From an uncultured bacterium (GTDB lineage Bacteria > Methylomirabilota > Methylomirabilia > Rokubacteriales > CSP1-6): DNA of 14,509 bases. Below, piece by piece: positions 7,116 through 13,328 of the stretch. The notes beneath the pieces are model-generated. The model was not told where the DNA came from, did no database searches, and saw only the letters and a list, made by a program, of their open reading frames with translations. Location of the stretch: NCBI GenBank assembly GCA_946479205.1, contig CAMLFJ010000018.1, positions 1 to 14,509 on the forward strand, given 5' to 3'. Position 1 is the stretch's first letter. Each line of letters opens with the position of its first letter. The position numbers and the translations under genes are program-made.

Positions 7116-7153
7116 CCCCGCCACACAAGACCGCATCGTCCTTCTTCCTCCCC

Positions 7154-7159
7154 AGGAGG
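7154..7159 (+). promoter_or_regulatory. Strong ribosome binding site that sets the EF-G2 start
   Basis: AGGAGG lies 5 nt before the ATG at 7165. Another ATG at 7161 is out of frame and too close, so 7165 is the start. It is among the best Shine-Dalgarno matches in the window, as expected for a well-translated protein. Confidence 0.75.
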
Positions 7160-7164
7160 TATGC

Positions 7165-9234
7165 ATGGACATCGCCAAGATCCGGAATGTCGCATTCGTC
7201 GGCCACGGCGGCGTGGGCAAGACCTCCCTGGTCGAAGCGATCCTGTTCGCATGCGGAGCCAGTACCCGGCTCGGGCGTGTGGACGACGGGACCACCACCA
7301 CCGACTTCGACCCCGACGAGATCAAGCGCAAGATCTCGCTGAACACCGCGGTCGGCTTCGCCGATCACCAGGGTCACCGGCTCAACCTCATCGACACCCC
7401 CGGCTACGGTGACTTCGTGGCCGACGCGCGCGCCGGCCTGCGGGTGGCCGGGGCCGCGGTGGTGGTGGTCGACGCGGTGGCGGGCGTGCAGGTGCAGACC
7501 GAGAAGGTCTGGAAGTTCGCCAACGACTTCGCCCTGCCGCGCGCGATCGTGGTGAACCGGCTCGACCGCGAGCGGGCCGACTTCTTCCGCACGCTCGAGT
7601 CCCTGCAGAAGCGGCTGAAGGGCCGGCTCGTGCCGATGCATCTCCCGATCGGCGTCGAGAACGGCTTCACGGGCGTGGTGGACCTGATCGCGATGCGGGC
7701 CCTCGTGCTGGCCGACGGCAAGGTCAAGGAGGCCGAGATCCCGGCCGATCTCGTCGAGACCGCCCGCTCCTACCGCGAGAAGCTGACCGAGGCCGCCGCC
7801 GAGACCGACGATGATCTCCTCACGAAGTACCTCGAGGAAGGCTCGATCGGCGAGGCCGAGATGCTGGTCGCGCTGCGCCGGGCGATCATGTCCGGCGACC
7901 TGGTGCCCATCCTGGCCAGCTCGGCGACGCGCGGCATCGGGATCGGGCCGCTGCTCGACCTGATCGTGAAGGAGTTCCCGTCGCCCGCCGACGCGGCGGA
8001 GGTGGAGGGCACGGAGCCGCGCACCAAGGCCGCGGCCCGGCGGGCCGCCGACCCCAAGGCCCCGCTCAGCGCGGTGGTGTTCAAGACGATCTCGGACCCG
8101 CACGTGGGCAAGCTCTCCGTGTTTCGCGTCTACTCGGGTACGCTTCGGTCCGACAGCCAGGTGTTCAACGCGGCGCGCGACAGCCGCGAGCGGATCGGCC
8201 ACCTGGGCTGGCTCTCCGGCAAGACCCAGAAGCCGGTCGAGTCGCTGGGCCCCGGCGAGATCGGGGTGGTGGCCAAGCTCAAGGACACCCTGACCGGCGA
8301 CACCCTCTCCGACGAGGCGCATCCGGTCGTGTTGCCCGGCATCTCGTTCCCGGAGCCCGCGATCTCCTTCGCGATCCAGCCGAAGACCCGCGGCGACGAG
8401 GACAAGATCTCGATCGCGCTGCACCGCATGGCCGAGGAAGACCCCACCCTCCATCATCACTACGATCCAGAGACCAAGCAGCTCCTGGTCTCGGGCATGG
8501 GACAGCTCCACGTCGAGGTGGTGGTCGAGCGCATGAAGCGGAAGTACAATGTGGACGTCTCCCTGCTCCCGCCCCGCATTCCCTACCGCGAGACGGTCAA
8601 GGGCCGCGCGGAGGTGCAGGGCAAGTACAAGAAGCAGACGGGTGGGCGGGGTCAGTACGGCGACACCTGGATCCGGGTCGAGCCGCTCACCCGGGGCGGC
8701 GGCTTCGAGTTCGTGGACGACATCTTCGGGGGCGCGATCCCGCGCAACTTCATCCCCTCGGTGGAGAAGGGCGTCCGCGATTGCATGAAGCGCGGCATCC
8801 TCGCGGGCTACCCGGTGGTGGACCTCAAGGTCACGCTCTACGACGGCTCCTACCACGACGTGGACTCCTCGGACATGGCCTTCCAGATCGCGGCCTCGAT
8901 GGGACTGCAGAAGGGTTTCATGGAGGCCAAGCCGTGCCTGCTGGAGCCGGTGATGAACGTGGAGGTCACCGCGCCGTCGGAGGGGGCGGGCGACGTCATC
9001 GGCGACCTCAACGGCCGCCGCGGGCGGATCGTGGGCATGGAGCCGGACGGCGACGTGGTGGCGGTGCGCGCCCAGGTGCCGATGTCCGAGATGCTCACCT
9101 ACGAGTCGAGCCTGCGCTCGATGACCGGCGGCCGCGGAGGCTACTCGATGGAGTTCTCGCACTACGAGGAAGTGCCGAACCAGCTCGCCGAGAAGGTCGT
9201 CGCGGCCCACCGGGCCGAGAAGGACAAGCACTAG
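7165..9234 (+). CDS. Elongation factor G-like GTPase, EF-G2 type
   Basis: This 689-residue protein has all five EF-G domains: GTPase with G1 GHGGVGKT (13-20), G2 GTTTTD (42-47), G3 DTPG (77-80), G4 NRLD (131-134), a domain II segment (PLSAVVFKTISDPHVGKLSVFRVYSG), domain III (EEDPTL...LVSGMGQLHVEV), domain IV (GKYKKQTGGRGQYGD, GSYHDVDSSDMAFQIAAS) and domain V (GRRGRIVGMEPDG, EFSHYEEVP). It differs from canonical FusA: GHGGVGKT replaces AHIDAGKT, switch II reads DTPGY instead of DTPGH, so the catalytic His is Tyr81, and G4 has Arg for Lys. These traits, and the text around GTTTTD and YGD, match the EF-G2 branch typified by Thermus TTHA1498. It is not in a str operon, so it is probably a second, specialised or auxiliary EF-G. 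The next gene starts 13 nt later. Confidence 0.9.
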   Translation: MDIAKIRNVAFVGHGGVGKTSLVEAILFACGASTRLGRVDDGTTTTDFDPDEIKRKISLNTAVGFADHQGHRLNLIDTPGYGDFVADARAGLRVAGAAVVVVDAVAGVQVQTEKVWKFANDFALPRAIVVNRLDRERADFFRTLESLQKRLKGRLVPMHLPIGVENGFTGVVDLIAMRALVLADGKVKEAEIPADLVETARSYREKLTEAAAETDDDLLTKYLEEGSIGEAEMLVALRRAIMSGDLVPILASSATRGIGIGPLLDLIVKEFPSPADAAEVEGTEPRTKAAARRAADPKAPLSAVVFKTISDPHVGKLSVFRVYSGTLRSDSQVFNAARDSRERIGHLGWLSGKTQKPVESLGPGEIGVVAKLKDTLTGDTLSDEAHPVVLPGISFPEPAISFAIQPKTRGDEDKISIALHRMAEEDPTLHHHYDPETKQLLVSGMGQLHVEVVVERMKRKYNVDVSLLPPRIPYRETVKGRAEVQGKYKKQTGGRGQYGDTWIRVEPLTRGGGFEFVDDIFGGAIPRNFIPSVEKGVRDCMKRGILAGYPVVDLKVTLYDGSYHDVDSSDMAFQIAASMGLQKGFMEAKPCLLEPVMNVEVTAPSEGAGDVIGDLNGRRGRIVGMEPDGDVVAVRAQVPMSEMLTYESSLRSMTGGRGGYSMEFSHYEEVPNQLAEKVVAAHRAEKDKH

Positions 9235-9247
9235 CCCCGTCCGCTCC

Positions 9248-10480
9248 ATGTTCGTGACCCACGTCGAATGCACCGTCTGCGGGCACCACCACGCCGCCCG
9301 CGGTGTCCTTACCGTGTGCGTCCGCTGCGGCCAGATGCTCGCGGTCCGCTACGATCTGCCCCGCGTCGCGGCCGCCGTCACCAAGGACGCCCTCCGGCAG
9401 CGGCCGCCCGGGATGTACCGGTTCCGCGAGCTGCTCCCGCTCGACGCCGGCGAGGAGCCGGTGACCCTGGGCGAGGGGGGTACCCCGCTGCTCGCGCTGC
9501 CGCGGCTCGCCGCGCACCTGGGCCTGCGGCACCTCCTGGCCAAGGACGAGGGCCAGAACCCCACCGGCTGCTTCAAGGCGCGCGGGCTCGGCATGGCGAT
9601 CACCAGGGCTCGGACGCTCGGAGTGCGCGGGCTCATGATCCCGTCGGCGGGGAACGCGGGCGGCGCCGCCGCGGTGTACGGGGCCCGCGCGGGCATCCCG
9701 GTGGCGGTGGTGGTGCCGCGCGACACGCCCGAGGCGGCCATCGCCGAGGCCGCGCTGGCCGGCGCTCACGTGTTCACGGTGGACGGCACCATCGCCACCG
9801 CGGGGCGGGTCATCGCGATGGTCGCGCCCGAGATCGGCTGGTTCGACCTGGCCACGCTCAAGGAGCCCTACCGGCTCGAGGGCAAGAAGACAATCGGCCT
9901 CGAGCTGGCCGAGCAGCTCGGCTGGGACGCCCCGGACGTGCTCGTGTATCCCACCGGGGGCGGCACCGGGCTCGTCGGCATCTGGAAGGCCTACGAGGAG
10001 CTGGCCGCGATGGGCTGGGTCAAGGCCGGCCAACCGCGCTTCATCGCGGTCCAGGCCGAGGGCTGCGCCCCGCTCGCGCGCGCCTGGGACGAGAAGGCCG
10101 ACACCACGTCGACCGTGGAGAATCCGTTCACCAACGTCCACGGCCTGCGCGTGCCGGGCCCGTTCGCGGGGCGGCAGATGCTCCGGCTCATGCGCGAGAC
10201 CGGTGGCCACCCGCACACCGTCGGCGAGCTCGCGATCGTGGACGCCCAGCGACTCCTCGCGCGGCTCGAGGGCATCTGGACGACGCCCGAAGGGGCGGCC
10301 ACTTTGGCCGCGCTCCTTCAAATGCGGGACGAGGGGCGGGTAGCGCCGAGCGAGCGAGTCGTGCTGATCCTCACCGCGGCCGGGATCAAGAGCGCGCCGC
10401 CGCCGTTCCCGGCCCCGATTCATCTCGAGGGCGCGCCCGCCGACATCCTGGCCCGGATGAAAGAGGCGATGCGCGCGTAA
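9248..10480 (+). CDS. Threonine synthase-like PLP-dependent enzyme with N-terminal zinc ribbon
   Basis: This 410-residue fold-type II PLP enzyme has an N-terminal CxxC...CxxC zinc ribbon (C8, C11, C24, C27), a GEGGTPLL entry motif, the PLP lysine K110 in NPTGCFKARG, SAGNAGGAAAVYGARAGI for phosphate and substrate contacts, the glycine loop PTGGGTG (235-241) and a C-terminal LTAAGIK. This layout matches the longer zinc-ribbon threonine synthase group, which converts O-phosphohomoserine to threonine. Motif details differ from textbook ThrC (KARG instead of KDRG, Cys108 where Ser is usual), and no hom or thrB lies nearby, so another beta-replacement or elimination substrate remains possible. It starts 13 nt after the EF-G2 stop without an obvious ribosome site, suggesting coupling to that gene. 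Its stop lies 5 nt before the next -35 box. Confidence 0.85.
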   Translation: MFVTHVECTVCGHHHAARGVLTVCVRCGQMLAVRYDLPRVAAAVTKDALRQRPPGMYRFRELLPLDAGEEPVTLGEGGTPLLALPRLAAHLGLRHLLAKDEGQNPTGCFKARGLGMAITRARTLGVRGLMIPSAGNAGGAAAVYGARAGIPVAVVVPRDTPEAAIAEAALAGAHVFTVDGTIATAGRVIAMVAPEIGWFDLATLKEPYRLEGKKTIGLELAEQLGWDAPDVLVYPTGGGTGLVGIWKAYEELAAMGWVKAGQPRFIAVQAEGCAPLARAWDEKADTTSTVENPFTNVHGLRVPGPFAGRQMLRLMRETGGHPHTVGELAIVDAQRLLARLEGIWTTPEGAATLAALLQMRDEGRVAPSERVVLILTAAGIKSAPPPFPAPIHLEGAPADILARMKEAMRA

Positions 10481-10485
10481 TTCCC

Positions 10486-10515
10486 TTGACACTGCCGCGG
10501 GCCGATTTGTAGATT
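10486..10515 (+). promoter_or_regulatory. Strong sigma70-type promoter for the fcc/sulfur gene set
   Basis: A perfect TTGACA (10486-10491) and TAGATT (10510-10515) are 18 nt apart; transcription would begin near 10522, giving a leader of about 50 nt. It lies in the 93-nt gap between the threonine-synthase-like gene and fccB. An inverted repeat, TTCTCG (10514-10519) and CGAGAA (10531-10536) with 11 nt between, spans the proposed start and could be an operator or a small leader hairpin. GGAGGG at 10562-10567 sits 6 nt before the fccB ATG. Confidence 0.7.
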
Positions 10516-10573
10516 CTCGTCACTCCCGGTCGAGAAGCTGGAGTTTCCCGATCCTGGCGGTGGAGGGCACATC

Positions 10574-11839
10574 ATGAGCACGGTCAGTCGCAGAGGGTTC
10601 CTGCGTGCGTCGGGACTCGGCCTGGGTGTGCTCGCGTCCGGCGGTCTCGCCGGGTGCGCCACGTCCATGAAGGGCGACTTCGCTCCCAAGACGGGGCCGC
10701 GGGTCGTCGTGATCGGCGGGGGCTGGGGCGGGGCGACGGCGGCCAAGTACGTGCGCCTGCTCGACCCCAAGGTCGAGGTGATCCTGGTCGAGCCTAATCG
10801 CGAGTTCATCTCGTGCCCGTTCAGCAACCTGGTCCTGGCCGGGGTGCGCACGATCGACTCGCTCACCATGGGCTACGGCGGCCTGCGCAAGCACGGGGTG
10901 CGGATCATCCACGAGAGCGCCACCGCCATCGAGCCCGACCAGAAGCGGGTGCGACTCGGCGAGGGTTACCTGCAGTACGACCGGCTCGTGGTCTCGCCGG
11001 GCGTGGATTTCCAGCTCGAGCAGATCGAGGGGCTGGCCCAGAGCCAGGACAAGGTCCTCCACGCCTGGAAGGCCGGCCCGCAGACCGTGCAGCTGGCGCA
11101 ACAGATCGCCGCGATGCCCGACGGCGGCGTGTTCGTGCTGAGCATCCCGCTCGCCGCCTACCGCTGCCCGCCCGGCCCGTACGAGCGCACGTCGATGGTG
11201 GCCTGGTACCTCAAGACCAACAAGCCCAGGGCGAAGCTGATCGTGCTGGACGCCAACCAGAACATCATCTCCAAGGCCGCGCTGTTCCGGGCGGCCTGGC
11301 AGGCCTATCCGAACATCGACTACCGGGGGGCGAGCCGGGTGGTCGGGGTCGACCCGGGCAACAAGGAAGTGCGCACCGAGTTCGACAAGATCCGCTACGA
11401 CGTGGTCAACGTGATCCCGCCCCAGCGCGCGGGCGCCATCGCGGTGCAGGCGGACCTGGTCGGCGGCGACAAGCGCTGGTGCGAGGTCAATCACGTGACC
11501 TACGAGTCGGTGAAGCACCCCGGCATCCACGTGATCGGCGACGCCACCATCGGCCTCCCGGTGCCGAAGTCCGGGAACATCGCCAACGCGATGGGCAAGA
11601 TCACCGCCGCCTCGGTGGTGAGCCTGCTCAACGGCAAGGAGCCGCCCACCCTGGCTCCCGGCAATACCTGCTACAGCTGGGTGAGCGACCGGGAGGCCAT
11701 CGCGGTGGTCAACGCCTACAAGATCGAGAACGGCAAGGTCGTGCAGATCGAGCAGAAGCTCACCCCGGCCCAGAGTCCGCTGGTGGCCCAGCGCGCGATC
11801 GGCTGGACCCAGTCCATCTGGGCGGACATCCTGGCATGA
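10574..11839 (+). CDS. fccB: Flavocytochrome c sulfide dehydrogenase, flavoprotein subunit (FccB)
   Basis: FccB oxidises sulfide in the periplasm and passes electrons to the cytochrome FccA. The 421-residue precursor starts with a Tat signal (SRRGFLRASG, RR at 6-7) that ends in LAGC (25-28), a perfect lipobox, so it may be a Tat-exported lipoprotein rather than soluble. The FAD domain has VIGGGWGG (46-53); C81 in EFISCPFSN matches the Allochromatium Cys42 that holds FAD covalently; C198 in RCPPGPYERTS and C366 in NTCYSW match the redox-active disulfide (Cys161/Cys337). HAWKAG, IPPQRAG and the FAD-binding HVIGDATIGLPVPKSG segment are also conserved. The protein is clearly FCSD and not SQR, which lacks the partner cytochrome. 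It has its own promoter, and its stop overlaps the fccA start (ATGA). The C-terminal FCSD-specific domain is shorter and more divergent than in Allochromatium. Confidence 0.93.
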   Translation: MSTVSRRGFLRASGLGLGVLASGGLAGCATSMKGDFAPKTGPRVVVIGGGWGGATAAKYVRLLDPKVEVILVEPNREFISCPFSNLVLAGVRTIDSLTMGYGGLRKHGVRIIHESATAIEPDQKRVRLGEGYLQYDRLVVSPGVDFQLEQIEGLAQSQDKVLHAWKAGPQTVQLAQQIAAMPDGGVFVLSIPLAAYRCPPGPYERTSMVAWYLKTNKPRAKLIVLDANQNIISKAALFRAAWQAYPNIDYRGASRVVGVDPGNKEVRTEFDKIRYDVVNVIPPQRAGAIAVQADLVGGDKRWCEVNHVTYESVKHPGIHVIGDATIGLPVPKSGNIANAMGKITAASVVSLLNGKEPPTLAPGNTCYSWVSDREAIAVVNAYKIENGKVVQIEQKLTPAQSPLVAQRAIGWTQSIWADILA

Positions 11840-12465
11840 GCGCCATGGGCCCGGCCATGCGTCTGACGCCACGCTCTATCGTCCTCGCCGCCGCGCTCGT
11901 CCTGGGCGCGGGGGCCGGCCACGCCGCTCACGCCGCGGGCCCGCTCGACGAGCGCGGCGCGCTCCAGTCCGTCACCTGCGCGGCCTGCCACGGCCAGGCG
12001 GGCAATAGCCGCTCGAGCGCGATGCCGATCATCGCGGGCCAGGACGCGGCATACCTGAAGAAGCAGATCGGGGACTACGCGGCGGGCAAGCGCCTCTCGG
12101 CCGAGATGGAGCCCTACGCCAAGCAGGTGCTGAACCTGGGCGTGGACGACGTCGCCGCCTACTTCGCCTCCCGCCGCCGCGAGCCCACGCCGATTCCGTC
12201 GCCGGCCGACGCGGTGGCCCGCGGGCGCAGCGCGGCCGCCCCGTGCGCGGGCTGTCACGGCCCGCAGGGACAGGGCGACGCGGCCAAGCTGATCCCGAGC
12301 CTGGCCGGTCAGGCGCCAGGCTACCTGCGCGAGCAGATGCTGCTGTTCAAGCAGGATCGGCGCAGCCCGGGCGATCCGGCGTTGACCGCGGTCAAGGCGC
12401 TGCTGAAGACGATCCCCGACGAGACCCTCGGGGACCTGGCCGCGTACTACTCGAGCCTCCGCTGA
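11836..12465 (+). CDS. fccA: Diheme cytochrome c, FccA / cytochrome c4-like subunit of flavocytochrome c
   Basis: The 209-residue precursor has a Sec signal peptide (likely cleaved near AHAA, 31-34) and two class I cytochrome c domains with CAACH (48-52) and CAGCH (137-141). Each has the c4-like P-x-x-A-G-Q and YL-x-x-Q blocks. In domain 1, M91 in GKRLSAEMEP is at the usual axial-ligand place. In domain 2 the aligned place (near V186 in LTAVKALL) has no Met, and the only Met after the second heme motif is M168 in REQMLLF, in a different helix. As electron acceptor of FccB it would pass electrons to the respiratory chain from the periplasm. The ATG at 11836 overlaps the fccB stop; an internal ATG at 11857 (M8) gives a tidier signal peptide and is a real alternative start. 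Confidence 0.9.
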   Translation: MSAMGPAMRLTPRSIVLAAALVLGAGAGHAAHAAGPLDERGALQSVTCAACHGQAGNSRSSAMPIIAGQDAAYLKKQIGDYAAGKRLSAEMEPYAKQVLNLGVDDVAAYFASRRREPTPIPSPADAVARGRSAAAPCAGCHGPQGQGDAAKLIPSLAGQAPGYLREQMLLFKQDRRSPGDPALTAVKALLKTIPDETLGDLAAYYSSLR

Positions 12466-12470
12466 GCCGG

Positions 12471-12486
12471 CGCCCGAATCGGGGCG
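12471..12486 (+). other. Short GC hairpin between fccA and tauE (weak attenuator candidate)
   Basis: CGCCC (12471-12475) and GGGCG (12482-12486) can pair around a 6-nt loop. It follows the fccA stop by 5 nt and has no T-tract, so it is at most a partial terminator or an RNA-stability element dividing fccAB from the downstream genes. Confidence 0.25.
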
Positions 12487-12509
12487 TTCGCGCTATCATG
12501 GTGGCCTTC

Positions 12510-12545
12510 ATGAGCCATCATGCCCTGCGGGCGCCGCGCGCGTGA
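12510..12545 (+). CDS. Candidate 11-residue leader ORF overlapping the tauE start
   Basis: ATG at 12510 opens an 11-codon frame (MSHHALRAPRA) whose TGA at 12543-12545 overlaps the GTG start of the TauE-family gene at 12542 (GTGA). A modest GGTGG lies at 12500-12504. The exporter gene has no clear ribosome site of its own, so re-initiation from this mini-ORF is a plausible way to start it. The peptide itself shows nothing recognisable and chance remains likely. Confidence 0.25.
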   Translation: MSHHALRAPRA

Positions 12546-13327
12546 CGCCGACGCTGGAGATCGCGCTCTTCGCCCTCGCCTTCTGTGGCGCCTTCCTCTC
12601 CGGTCTCGTCGGGGTCGGCGGCGCGGTCGTGATGATCCCGCTGCTGTACTACGTGCCGCCGCTGCTGGGCGCGGGCGAGCTGCCGATCAAGGTGGTGGCC
12701 GGGCTCAGCATGACCCAGGTCCTCGCGGCCGCGGTGGTGGGCACGTGGAGCCACGGGCGGCACGCGCTGGTGCACCGCGGCCTGGCCCTCACCGGCGGCC
12801 CCGCGATGGCGGCGGGATCGCTGCTCGGCGCGGTCTTCTCGGCCCAGGTCTCCGGGCGCGCGCTCCTCGTCACCTTCGCCCTCATGGCCACGATCGCCCT
12901 GCCCCTCATGTTCGTCGCGCCCGCCGACCCGCCCGCGGGCGACGACCGCGCCCCGGTCACCTTCAACCGCGCGACCGTCATCGCCCTCTGCGGTTCGATC
13001 GGCTTCGTGTCGGGGCTCGTCGGGGCGGGCGGGGCGTTCCTCCTCGTGCCGGTGCTGGTGGGCGTGCTGCGCGTTCCGATGCGGCTCAGCATCGGGACCT
13101 CGCTCGCGATGGTGGGCATCTCGGCGGTGACCGGGTTCCTGGGCAAGGCCTTCACCGGACAGATCCCGCTCTGGCCCGCGGTGACGGTGGTGCTGGGCTC
13201 GCTCAGCGGCGCGCCCCTGGGCGGGCGGGTGAGCCGCGGCGTGCCGGTGACGGTGCTGCGGGGCGTGCTCGCGGGCATCATCACGCTGGTCATGCTGCGC
13301 GTCTGGTACGACGTGGTCTCGCATTAG
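12542..13327 (+). CDS. TauE/SafE-family membrane transporter (putative sulfite/organosulfur anion exporter)
   Basis: This 261-residue integral membrane protein shows about eight hydrophobic segments and the internal duplication of the family: GLVGVGGAVVMIPLL near residue 21 is repeated as GLVGAGGAFLLVPVL near 158, each followed by a loop and the P-x-x-x-A-x-G/GTS-type segment (VVAGLSMTQVL and LSIGTSLAMVG). Length is typical (240-280). Family members export sulfite, sulfoacetate or related anions, or move other small acids; the neighbouring sulfide dehydrogenase genes make a sulfur anion the best guess. Translation starts at a GTG with no clear Shine-Dalgarno, overlapping the stop of a mini-ORF; I saw no in-frame ATG upstream. 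The gene ends 1 nt before the next ATG, so it is coupled to the NrfC-NrfD fusion. Confidence 0.87.
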   Translation: MTPTLEIALFALAFCGAFLSGLVGVGGAVVMIPLLYYVPPLLGAGELPIKVVAGLSMTQVLAAAVVGTWSHGRHALVHRGLALTGGPAMAAGSLLGAVFSAQVSGRALLVTFALMATIALPLMFVAPADPPAGDDRAPVTFNRATVIALCGSIGFVSGLVGAGGAFLLVPVLVGVLRVPMRLSIGTSLAMVGISAVTGFLGKAFTGQIPLWPAVTVVLGSLSGAPLGGRVSRGVPVTVLRGVLAGIITLVMLRVWYDVVSH

Positions 13328-13328
13328 C

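Noticed and set aside
7012..9273. A 753-codon open frame on the minus strand, antisense to the EF-G2 gene
   Set aside because: It is His/Asp/Arg/Leu-rich with no domain and mirrors the codon structure of a clear EF-G2 gene; long antisense frames are expected at this GC content.
12494..12499. TATCAT as a -10 box for tauE
   Set aside because: The matching -35 position reads CGCCCG, so a separate promoter is poorly supported.
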